Shown piece after piece: positions 38,890 to 45,263 of a stretch of 45,263 nucleotides of DNA. Made by a program: the position numbers and the translations under genes. The notes under the pieces were generated by a model that was not told the origin of the DNA, did not search any database, and saw only the letters and a list, made by a program, of their open reading frames with translations. Every line of letters begins with the position of its first letter. Position 1 is the stretch's first letter. Source of the DNA: Pseudoxanthomonas mexicana (GTDB taxonomy: Bacteria > Pseudomonadota > Gammaproteobacteria > Xanthomonadales > Xanthomonadaceae); assembly GCF_010093385.1 (NCBI RefSeq), contig NZ_PDWV01000032.1, forward strand, positions 1 through 45,263, read 5' to 3'.

Positions 38890-39417
38890 CTAGAACTCCG
38901 GATCCCAGTCCACGGTGACCACCCCCGCCTCGAAATCCACCGAGCGGATGTAGTCGGGATCGACGAACGGGATCAGGCGCTCGCGGTCGCCACGCGCCAC
39001 CAGCACTTCGTTGGCACCGGTCGAGAACAGGTGCGAGACGGTGCCGAAGTCGGTGCCGTCCACATTGACCACGCGCAGGCCTTCCAGATCGACCCAGTAG
39101 AACTCACCGGCGCTCGGCGGCGGCAACGCGGAGCGCGGGACGAAGATCTCCTGCCCGCGCATCGCTTCTACCTGGTCGCGATCCTCCACCCCCGGCAACG
39201 TCGCCACCAGGTGCTTGCCGGACGCCTTGCCACGCGCGCCACTGAGCTCGCGCTCGACGCCGGCGGCATCGCGCAGCGTCCACGGCTGGTAGCGGAAGAT
39301 GGCCTCGCGCGGCTCGGTCCAGGATTCGATCTTGATCTGGCCGCGCACACCAAAAGCGCCCAGTAGCCTTCCCAGCAGAATCATCTTGTGCGGAGTCGGT
39401 GGGCGCTCGGTGTTCAT
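38890..39417 (-). CDS. rimM: 16S rRNA processing protein RimM
   Basis: This 175-residue protein has an N-terminal RimM barrel ([18 protein letters not shown], with the GxxGxxG-like turn) and a C-terminal PRC barrel ([18 protein letters not shown], ending DWDPEF). It binds S19 and helps mature the 30S head. I use the ATG at 39417; an ATG at 39384 is possible and neither has a clear ribosome binding site. It follows rpsP by 38 bases. Confidence 0.95.
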   Translation of the reverse strand: MNTERPPTPHKMILLGRLLGAFGVRGQIKIESWTEPREAIFRYQPWTLRDAAGVERELSGARGKASGKHLVATLPGVEDRDQVEAMRGQEIFVPRSALPPPSAGEFYWVDLEGLRVVNVDGTDFGTVSHLFSTGANEVLVARGDRERLIPFVDPDYIRSVDFEAGVVTVDWDPEF

Positions 39418-39455
39418 GCGGACGGAAGGCCGCGCGGCGTGCGCGGCCGGGTCGC

Positions 39456-39713
39456 TCAGGCCGCCGGAGCGGACTTGGCGACTTCCTTGTACAGGTTGCG
39501 GACCTTTTCGGTCAGCTGCGCGCCGTTGCCGACCCAATGGTCGACGCGCGCGGTGTCGAGCTCGACGCGCTTTTCGTTGCCGGCGGCGACCGGGTTGTAG
39601 TAACCCACGCGCTCGATGTTGCGGCCGTCACGCGCGCTGCGCGAGTCGGTGACGATGATGTGGTAGAAGGGGCGCTTCTTCGCGCCGCCGCGGGTGAGAC
39701 GGATCTTGACCAT
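39456..39713 (-). CDS. rpsP: Ribosomal protein S16
   Basis: This 85-residue protein starts [20 protein letters not shown] and contains [15 protein letters not shown] and the [17 protein letters not shown] region, the full S16 sequence. It is an early-assembly 30S protein. It is the first gene of the rpsP-rimM-trmD-rplS operon; a TAGAAT -10 lies 50 bases upstream. Confidence 0.98.
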   Translation of the reverse strand: MVKIRLTRGGAKKRPFYHIIVTDSRSARDGRNIERVGYYNPVAAGNEKRVELDTARVDHWVGNGAQLTEKVRNLYKEVAKSAPAA

Positions 39714-39762
39714 GGTGTTTTCCAGTGTTGCCCAGTCGCCAGAATGGCGAGGTAAGCCCGCT

Positions 39763-39768
39763 ATTCTA
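39763..39768 (-). promoter_or_regulatory. -10 element of the rpsP operon
   Basis: TAGAAT on the minus strand, with a weak TTTCCT 16 bases upstream as a possible -35. It gives a leader of about 45 bases before rpsP. Confidence 0.5.
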
Positions 39769-39818
39769 AGCCATTGAACCGCTCAGGAAACCCCACCCGG
39801 GCTCTCCCGTCCCCGTGG

Positions 39819-40619
39819 TCAGGCCAGCGGCTCCCACGACACCGCCTCAAACACCCCCACCAGCCGCGCCATCAGGGCCGTATCAACGCCCCATGCGACG
39901 TCATCGATGCCCACCACCGGCTGTACCCCACTGGCGTTGCAGGCAAAAGCAGCCCGGAACCGCCCCAGATCATGCCGAAGGACCGGCGTCGACCGCTGGG
40001 GCACGCCGGCCCGGGTCAAGGCAGTCTGCAGCAAGCGTTCGGCCGTTCCCCGCAGGGCCGGCCCCTCTGGCCAGGTGACGGCGTCGCCGTCCCACAGGCC
40101 CAGATTCCAGATCGAACCCTCCACCACCTGCCCGGTCGTATCGACGAACAGCGCGTCGTCGAACCCGTCCGCCAACGCCTGCCGTCGATAGTGGAACCGC
40201 GGAAACGTGCCCACGTGCGTGAACTGCGGCAGCGGGCGCACGAACGGGTACGTCTTCACCCGCAGCGCCGGCTTCCCCGCCGCGGAGGGCGGCGACAGCG
40301 TGATCAGGACATCCGGCGCCACGGCACGCGCCGGGTCGCGGTAGTCGAACTGCGTGGAGAACACGGTGACGCGCACAGACGCATCACGCAGGCCGGCCGA
40401 CGCCAGCGCATGCGCCGCCTGCTGCAGTGCCGACGCGCCATCGAGCGAGGTGCCGAACAGCGCCTGCGTCGCATCTTCCAGTCGTTTGACGTGCAACTCG
40501 CGCCCCTGCACGGCGCCATTGCGCACCTGCATCGAGGTGAAGTGGCCGTAGTTGGCCAGTGCCAGCGCGCGCAAATTCTCGGCGGTTGCCGGTTTGCCGT
40601 TGAGGAAGGCGGAGGTCAT
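39819..40619 (-). CDS. Class-IV aminotransferase-fold protein lacking the expected PLP lysine
   Basis: This 266-residue protein has the fold-type IV layout: NGKPATAENL at the start, HVKRLEDATQAL in the small domain, and FHYRRQALADGFDDALFVD with VVEGSIWNLGL (E167) in the large domain, then ACNASGVQPVVGID. It would be annotated as aminodeoxychorismate lyase, D-amino-acid or branched-chain aminotransferase. In related proteins the catalytic lysine precedes 'HVGTF'; here the residue is Thr134 (QFTHVGTF). If the alignment is right, it cannot form the internal aldimine and has another role. It lies alone between the rpsP operon and the REP pair upstream. Confidence 0.82.
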   Translation of the reverse strand: MTSAFLNGKPATAENLRALALANYGHFTSMQVRNGAVQGRELHVKRLEDATQALFGTSLDGASALQQAAHALASAGLRDASVRVTVFSTQFDYRDPARAVAPDVLITLSPPSAAGKPALRVKTYPFVRPLPQFTHVGTFPRFHYRRQALADGFDDALFVDTTGQVVEGSIWNLGLWDGDAVTWPEGPALRGTAERLLQTALTRAGVPQRSTPVLRHDLGRFRAAFACNASGVQPVVGIDDVAWGVDTALMARLVGVFEAVSWEPLA

Positions 40620-40640
40620 GCGGGCGACTCCTGATCTCGT

Positions 40641-40726
40641 TGTAGGAGCGACGTGAGTCGCGACCGTGGAAACGGAATCGCCCTGAAACCTGTTGGCGCG
40701 CGGTCGCGACTCACGTCGCTCCTACA
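40641..40726. repeat. REP pair (GTAG type), perfect 26-bp inverted arms
   Basis: The left arm (40641-40666) begins TGTAGGAGCGACGTGAGTCG and the right arm (40701-40726) is its exact reverse complement, with 34 bases between. Each arm has a GTAG head and an internal hairpin GCGAC-GTGA-GTCGC, the signature of xanthomonad/Pseudomonas REP elements mobilised by RAYT transposases. It lies between the ffh stop and the aminotransferase start, where the paired arms could also act as a terminator or mRNA end. Confidence 0.9.
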
Positions 40727-40738
40727 GGAGGCAACATC

Positions 40739-42109
40739 TCAGCGGAACGGCATGCCGCCGCGGCCGCCCATCATGCCCTTCATGTTGCGCATCAGGCCCT
40801 TCATGCCGCCGCCGGCCAGCTTGCCCATCATCTTTTCCATCTGCTGGTACTGCTTCATCAGCTTGTTGACGTCGGCCGGGGTCAGGCCCGCGCCCTTGGC
40901 GATGCGGGCGCGGCGCGAACCGTTCAGCAGCGCCGGATTGCGACGCTCCTTCTTCGTCATCGAATTGATGATGGCGATCATGCGCGGCACTTCCTTGCCC
41001 TGCTGCACCTGCTGCTTCACGTGCTCGGGGATCTGGCCCATGCCCGGCAGCTTGTCCATCAGGCCGCCGATGCCGCCCATGTTCTGCATCTGCTCCAACT
41101 GGTCGCGCATGTCGTTGAGGTCGAACTTCTTGCCCTTGATGACCTTGGCCGCCAGCTTCTCGGCCTTCTCGCGGTCGACGTTCTGCTCGACCTGCTCCAC
41201 CAGCGACAGCACGTCGCCCATGTCGAGGATGCGGTTGGCCACGCGCTCGGGGTGGAACACGTCCAGCCCGTCGGGCTTCTCGCCAACACCGATGAACTTG
41301 ATCGGCTTGCCGGTGATGTAGCGCACCGAGAGCGCCGCGCCGCCGCGCGCATCGCCGTCGGTCTTGGTCAGCACCACACCGGTCAGCGGCAGCGCCTCGC
41401 TGAACGCCTTGGCGGTGTTGGCAGCGTCCTGACCGGTCATCGCGTCGACCACGAACAGCGTCTCCACCGGCTTGACCGCCGCGTGCAGCGCCTTGATCTC
41501 GGCCATCATGGCCTCGTCGATCGCCAGGCGGCCGGCGGTATCGACCAGCAGAACGTCGACGAAGGACTTGCGCGCATCGTCGATGGCGGCGCGGACGATG
41601 TCCTCCGGCTTCTGCCCGGCGTCGGACGGGAAGAACAGCACGTCCACCTGCTGGGCGAGCGTCTTCAGCTGCTCGATCGCGGCCGGGCGATAGACGTCGG
41701 CGCTGACGACCATCACCTTCTTCTTGCGCTTCTCGCGCAGGTGCTTGGCGAGCTTGCCGACGGTGGTGGTCTTGCCGGCCCCCTGCAGGCCGGCCATCAG
41801 GATGACGGCGGGCGCGGGCACGCTGAGGTTCAGGTCACTGGCCTGCGAGCCCATAACCGCGGTCAGCTCGTCGCGGACCACCTTGATCAGCGCCTGGCCC
41901 GGGGTGAGCGACTTCAGCACTTCCTGGCCGACGGCGCGCACCTTGATGCGCTCGATCAGTGCCTGCACCACCGGCAGGGCCACGTCGGCCTCCAGCAGGG
42001 CGATGCGGACCTCGCGGGTGGCCTCGCGGATGTTCTCCTCGCTCAGGCGGCCACGGCCGCGCAGGCGCTCGATGGTGCCGGAGAGGCGCTGGGTCAGGGA
42101 TTCGAACAT
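40739..42109 (-). CDS. ffh: Signal recognition particle protein Ffh
   Basis: This 456-residue GTPase has the N domain (MFESLTQRLSGTIERLRGRG), a G domain with GLQGAGKTT at 107-115, DTAGRL and TKTDGDARGG, and a methionine-rich M domain (MRNMKGMMGG, GLTPADVNKLMKQYQQM) for signal peptide and 4.5S RNA binding. It targets nascent membrane proteins to FtsY and SecYEG. It is divergent from the ypjD-like gene across 119 bases, and a TATAAT lies 34 bases upstream of its ATG. Confidence 0.97.
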   Translation of the reverse strand: MFESLTQRLSGTIERLRGRGRLSEENIREATREVRIALLEADVALPVVQALIERIKVRAVGQEVLKSLTPGQALIKVVRDELTAVMGSQASDLNLSVPAPAVILMAGLQGAGKTTTVGKLAKHLREKRKKKVMVVSADVYRPAAIEQLKTLAQQVDVLFFPSDAGQKPEDIVRAAIDDARKSFVDVLLVDTAGRLAIDEAMMAEIKALHAAVKPVETLFVVDAMTGQDAANTAKAFSEALPLTGVVLTKTDGDARGGAALSVRYITGKPIKFIGVGEKPDGLDVFHPERVANRILDMGDVLSLVEQVEQNVDREKAEKLAAKVIKGKKFDLNDMRDQLEQMQNMGGIGGLMDKLPGMGQIPEHVKQQVQQGKEVPRMIAIINSMTKKERRNPALLNGSRRARIAKGAGLTPADVNKLMKQYQQMEKMMGKLAGGGMKGLMRNMKGMMGGRGGMPFR

Positions 42110-42142
42110 GGAAGCAGGCAGGCCAAGGGAAAACGGACGGCG

Positions 42143-42148
42143 ATTATA
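42143..42148 (-). promoter_or_regulatory. -10 element of ffh
   Basis: A perfect TATAAT on the minus strand ends 34 bases before the ffh ATG. The region upstream is GC-only and no -35 box is recognised. Confidence 0.6.
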
Positions 42149-42228
42149 GCGGCCCCGGCCCGGCCGCCCTGCGTCATGAGGTCCGCCTGCGCCTGCGCCG
42201 GTGCCGTCTGCTGTGCGACACTTCCCTG

Positions 42229-43020
42229 ATGACAGTCATTCTCATCGCGGTTGTCCTTTACCTGCTCGCCGCCGGCCTGCTGGTCCGGTCCGTCGCCGGC
42301 GATTCAGGCGAGCCCTCACGCCCCTGGCTGTGGCCAGCACTGGGCGCCGTGACGTTGCACGCGGCCTACCACCTGCTGGTGGCCTGGCGCACGCCGGGGG
42401 GCCCGGACATGCACTTCTTCGCGGCCCTTTCACTGGTGTCGCTGGGCATGGCGGCGATGACGCTGCTGGTGGCCATCCAGGGCCGGATGGCGGCGCTGGG
42501 AGTAGTGGCCTTCCCGCTCGCGGCCGCGCTGCTGGCCTCCTACCACCTGTATGGCCACCAGGCCTCAAGCGGGCTGGACTGGCGGCTGCAGCTGCATGCC
42601 TGGCTGGCGCTCCTGGCCTACGCTGCGCTGGCCATCGCCGCACTGCTGGCGGTGATGCTGTGGGCGCAGGAACGCGCCTTGCGCCGGCGCGAATTCCACC
42701 TCTGGCTGCGCGCCCTGCCCCCGTTGACGGAGTTGGAAGACCTGCTGTTCCGCACGATCACGGTGGGCTTCATCCTGCTGCCCGCCACGCTGCTGACCGG
42801 CGTGCTGTTCGTCGAGAACTTCCTGGTCCAGAAGCTCACCCACAAGACCGTGCTCAGCGTGCTGTCGTGGCTGGTCTTCGGCGGCCTGCTGATGGGCCGC
42901 TGGCGCTACGGCTGGCGCGGCGCCAAGGCGGTGCACTGGACCCTGACCGCGATGGCGCTGCTGCTGCTGGCGTTCTTCGGCAGCAAGTTCGTGTACGAGA
43001 TGGTGCTGAGGCGGGGTTGA
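42229..43020 (+). CDS. ypjD: YpjD/CcsA-like cytochrome c assembly family membrane protein
   Basis: This 263-residue protein (E. coli YpjD also 263) has about eight membrane segments and the CcsA/HemX-type core: LQLHAWLALLAYAALAIAAL with a conserved His, PLTELEDLLFRTITVGFILL, HKTVLSVLSWLVFGGLL and GWRGAKAVHWTL with another conserved His. Relatives handle heme in cytochrome c biogenesis, but YpjD itself has no settled role. It lies opposite ffh as in many gammaproteobacteria. The ATG at 42229 fixes the family length; no Shine-Dalgarno sequence is seen. Its stop overlaps the next start (TTGA). Confidence 0.9.
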   Translation: MTVILIAVVLYLLAAGLLVRSVAGDSGEPSRPWLWPALGAVTLHAAYHLLVAWRTPGGPDMHFFAALSLVSLGMAAMTLLVAIQGRMAALGVVAFPLAAALLASYHLYGHQASSGLDWRLQLHAWLALLAYAALAIAALLAVMLWAQERALRRREFHLWLRALPPLTELEDLLFRTITVGFILLPATLLTGVLFVENFLVQKLTHKTVLSVLSWLVFGGLLMGRWRYGWRGAKAVHWTLTAMALLLLAFFGSKFVYEMVLRRG

Positions 43021-43535
43021 GTACGCGCCTGGGCGATCGGATCCTGAAGGTCGATCACGCGGGCGAGCACGGCGCCGTCAACATCTATCGCGCGCAGATC
43101 CTGGTGGCACGCTGGACGGCACCGCACATGACGCCGGTACTCCGGCACTTCCTGGAGCACGAGCTTGGCCACCGCGCGCTGTTCTGGGGCCAGCTCCAGG
43201 CGCGAGGTGTCCGCCGCTGCCACAGCTATGTGTTGTGCGGGGTGGGAGGCTGGACGCTGGGGCTGGTGACCGGCCTGCTGGGCGCGTCAGCCATCGCGGC
43301 GACCACGTACGCCGTTGAAAGCGTGGTGTTGCAGCACCTGCTGGAACAACGGCGGCAGCTGGAGACCGCCGACCCGGACGCTTTAGACACCGTGTCGCAC
43401 ATCATCGCGGAAGAACAGGAGCACCACGATCGCGGCCGCGACGCAATGCAGGCAGGCGCCTTCTGGCCGCCGATGCTGACACCGGTCGTGCGCGCGTCGA
43501 CCGAGGCGATGATCTGGCTGGGCATGCGCCTCTGA
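43017..43535 (+). CDS. COQ7-like diiron protein (demethoxyubiquinone hydroxylase family)
   Basis: This 172-residue protein has the COQ7 diiron motifs: E17 in DHAGEHGAVNIYRAQ, E49-x-x-H52 in LEHELGHRALF, E101 in TTYAVESVVLQH and EEQEHH at about 132-137, plus a hydrophobic segment GGWTLGLVTGLLGASAIAAT. COQ7 hydroxylates demethoxyubiquinone at the membrane. I start it at the TTG at 43017, which overlaps the stop of the ypjD-like gene (TTGA) with AGGCGGGG just upstream; no ATG fits the domain start. It may be the main enzyme or a paralogue of a longer Coq7 elsewhere. Confidence 0.85.
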   Translation: MSTRLGDRILKVDHAGEHGAVNIYRAQILVARWTAPHMTPVLRHFLEHELGHRALFWGQLQARGVRRCHSYVLCGVGGWTLGLVTGLLGASAIAATTYAVESVVLQHLLEQRRQLETADPDALDTVSHIIAEEQEHHDRGRDAMQAGAFWPPMLTPVVRASTEAMIWLGMRL

Positions 43536-43556
43536 TGCTCGTCGCGACCTGCTCCT

Positions 43557-43653
43557 TGTAGGAGCGACGTCAGTCGCGACCGCACGGCTGACGCGTGCAC
43601 CGACTTTCCAAGGACAAATCGATCTCGCGGTCGCGACTCACGTCGCTCCTACA
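43557..43653. repeat. REP pair (GTAG type), arms with one mismatch
   Basis: The left arm (43557-43582) begins TGTAGGAGCGACGTCAGTCG and the right arm (43628-43653) is its reverse complement except for one base in the hairpin loop (GTCA against GTGA). The arms are 45 bases apart. It lies between the COQ7-like gene and the end of radA, which converge here, and matches the pair at 40.6 kb. Confidence 0.9.
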
Positions 43654-43668
43654 AAAGCCGCGTGAGCC

Positions 43669-45057
43669 CTACTCCGCCGCCGCTTCCAGCGCCTGCGACA
43701 GCCGCTCCACCGCCACCACCTCCAGCCCCTTGAAGCTGCCCGACTTCGGCGCATTGCCCTTGGGCACGATGGCGCGCTTGAAACCATGCGTGGCGGCTTC
43801 GCGCAGGCGTTCCTCGCCGTTGGGCACGGGGCGGATCTCGCCCGACAGGCCCACTTCGCCGAAGGCCACGGTCTTCTCGGCCAGCGGGCGATCGCGCAGC
43901 GAGGACAGCACCGCCAGCAGCACCGGCAGGTCGGCCGCGGTTTCCTGCACGCGGATGCCGCCTACCACATTGACGAACACGTCCTGGTCGCCCACCACCA
44001 CGCCGCCGTGCCGGTGCAGCACGGCCAGCAGCATGGCCAGGCGATTCTGTTCCAGGCCTACCGCCACGCGGCGGGGATTCGACAGCGGCGAGCTGTCCAC
44101 CAGCGCCTGCACTTCCACCAGCAGCGGACGCGTGCCTTCGCGGGTGACCATCACGCAGCTGCCGGGCTGCTGGGCGCTGCCGGACAGGAAGATCGCCGAC
44201 GGGTTGGGCACTTCCTTCAGGCCCTTCTCGCCCATCGCGAACACGCCCAGTTCGTTGACCGCGCCGAAGCGGTTCTTGAACGCACGCAACACGCGGAAGC
44301 GGCTGCCGCTCTCGCCTTCGAAATACAGCACGGCATCGACCATGTGCTCGAGCACGCGCGGGCCGGCGATACCGCCTTCCTTGGTCACGTGACCCACCAG
44401 GAACACGGCCGTGCCGGTCTCCTTGGCGTAGCGCACCAGCCGCGCCGCGCTTTCGCGCACCTGGCTGACGGAGCCGGGCGCGGCGGTCAGCGATTCGGTC
44501 CAGAGGGTCTGCACGGAGTCGGCGACGATCAGCTTCGGCCGCGCCACCGAGGCATGCTGCAGGATGGTCTCGATGCCGGTCTCGGCCAAGGCCTGCAGGT
44601 TGTCCAGCGGCAGGTCCAGGCGCACGGCGCGGCCGGCGACCTGGGCCAGCGATTCCTCGCCGGTAACGTACAGGGCCGGCAGACTGGCCGACATCCGGGC
44701 CAGGGCCTGCAGCAGCAGGGTGGACTTGCCGATGCCGGGGTCGCCGCCCACCAGCACCACGGCCCCCTCCACCAGGCCGCCGCCCAGCACGCGGTCGAAC
44801 TCGCCGATGCCGGTGGTCACCCGCGCCTCTTCGCTGTGGCGCACGTCCTTCAGGGCGGTGATCCTGGGTGCCTCGGCCTTGCCGGCCCAGCCGGAGCGGC
44901 GGGCGGCGGCCGGGGTGCCGGTGGCGGTCTCCAGCACGATCTCGCTGAGGGAGTTCCAGGCGCCGCAGTCGGCGCACTGGCCCTGCCATTTGCTGTGGTC
45001 AGCCCCGCACTCGGTGCAGACGTAGGCGGTACGGGACTTGGCGGAGGTCTTGGCCAC
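43669..45057 (-). CDS. radA: DNA repair protein RadA (Sms)
   Basis: This 462-residue protein has the N-terminal zinc finger C14-x2-C17...C28-x2-C31, a RecA-like ATPase with Walker A GGDPGIGKST at 104-113, the RadA-specific KNRFG at 261-265 and a C-terminal Lon-protease-like domain (VFVNVVGGIRVQETAADLPV) without the catalytic serine. It is a hexameric helicase that extends recombination intermediates. The ATG at 45057 begins MAKTSAKSRTAYVCTECG. The second REP pair lies just past its stop. Confidence 0.97.
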   Translation of the reverse strand: MAKTSAKSRTAYVCTECGADHSKWQGQCADCGAWNSLSEIVLETATGTPAAARRSGWAGKAEAPRITALKDVRHSEEARVTTGIGEFDRVLGGGLVEGAVVLVGGDPGIGKSTLLLQALARMSASLPALYVTGEESLAQVAGRAVRLDLPLDNLQALAETGIETILQHASVARPKLIVADSVQTLWTESLTAAPGSVSQVRESAARLVRYAKETGTAVFLVGHVTKEGGIAGPRVLEHMVDAVLYFEGESGSRFRVLRAFKNRFGAVNELGVFAMGEKGLKEVPNPSAIFLSGSAQQPGSCVMVTREGTRPLLVEVQALVDSSPLSNPRRVAVGLEQNRLAMLLAVLHRHGGVVVGDQDVFVNVVGGIRVQETAADLPVLLAVLSSLRDRPLAEKTVAFGEVGLSGEIRPVPNGEERLREAATHGFKRAIVPKGNAPKSGSFKGLEVVAVERLSQALEAAAE

Positions 45058-45122
45058 GGGAAACCTGTCGGGACGTCGAGCGGCTACTGTATCGGGCCGC
45101 CGTCTCCGGGGGCGAGACCCGG

Positions 45123-45149
45123 AAAAACAAAGCCCCGCCGAAGCGGGGC
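45123..45149 (-). terminator. Rho-independent terminator of tRNA-Thr
   Basis: On the minus strand GCCCCGC (45149-45143) and GCGGGGC (45138-45132) form a seven-pair stem with a TTCG loop, followed by TTTGTTTTT. It lies 11 bases past the tRNA CCA and before radA. Confidence 0.9.
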
Positions 45150-45160
45150 CTTGTCACGAC

Positions 45161-45236
45161 TGGTGCCGGAAATAGGAATCGAACCTACGACCTACGCATT
45201 ACGAATGCGCCGCTCTACCAACTGAGCTATTCCGGC
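45161..45236 (-). tRNA. tRNA-Thr (anticodon CGT), CCA encoded
   Basis: The minus strand shows acceptor GCCGGAA/TTCCGGC, D arm AGCTCAGTTGGTAGAGC, anticodon stem GCGCA/TGCGT with loop TTCGTAA (anticodon CGT), T loop TTCGATT, discriminator A and encoded CCA. It reads ACG codons, common in this GC-rich genome. Confidence 0.97.
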
Positions 45237-45246
45237 GGAGCCGCGA

Positions 45247-45252
45247 ATTTTA
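45247..45252 (-). promoter_or_regulatory. -10 element of tRNA-Thr
   Basis: TAAAAT on the minus strand lies ten bases before the tRNA, with a GC-rich discriminator (TCGCGGC). The -35 would be beyond the window edge. Confidence 0.55.
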
Positions 45253-45263
45253 GGGGTTGGGGT

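Overview
The window is a chromosomal segment of a GC-rich gammaproteobacterium, most likely a member of the Xanthomonadaceae/Lysobacteraceae (Pseudoxanthomonas, Lysobacter or Luteimonas type). The reasons are the gene order lexA-recA-recX-alaS-csrA, a perfect xanthomonad-type LexA box (TTAGTAGTAATACTACTAA), the rpsP-rimM-trmD-rplS block, GTAG-type REP repeats and the protein sequences themselves. Genus is inference.

Bases 1 to about 18400 are a cell-surface polysaccharide region. It holds the end of a FemAB/CelD-like GNAT protein, a GNAT, a Wzx-type flippase, an O-acyltransferase, a GT4 glycosyltransferase, an AsnB-type amidotransferase, a SAM methyltransferase, a periplasmic PQQ-type sugar dehydrogenase, a tightly packed operon of acyl carrier protein, AMP-forming ligase, NadE-like ATP-PPase and GNAT-like protein, a polysaccharide deacetylase, a GT2 glycosyltransferase, an initiating polyprenyl-phosphate sugar transferase resembling those of exosortase/PEP-CTERM EPS loci, and a secreted beta-helix protein. 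Together they would start a lipid-linked sugar, extend it, flip it and decorate it with acyl, amide and methyl groups. No polymerase, exporter or exosortase is inside the window; the locus probably continues to the left.

Bases 18600 to 26800 are housekeeping: tRNA-Arg and tRNA-Ser in opposite orientations, csrA, alaS, recX, recA, lexA, an AarF/UbiB-like kinase and pncC. From 26900 to 35900 lie a TonB-dependent receptor, mutS, katG and a DUF937 gene. From 35900 to the end come an S4-domain protein, a frameshifted esterase, the rpsP-rimM-trmD-rplS operon (rplS carries an apparent 1-base deletion), a class-IV aminotransferase-fold protein without the expected lysine, ffh, a YpjD/CcsA-like membrane protein coupled to a COQ7-like diiron protein, radA and tRNA-Thr.

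The points most worth a second look are the ACP-ligase-NadE-like-GNAT operon as a possible polysaccharide decoration module, the LexA box placed so that lexA should be leaderless, the head-to-head genes sharing a start region at 14.27 kb, the two apparent frameshifts 1.3 kb apart, the lysine-less aminotransferase homologue and the REP pairs flanking the ffh-ypjD-coq7 segment.
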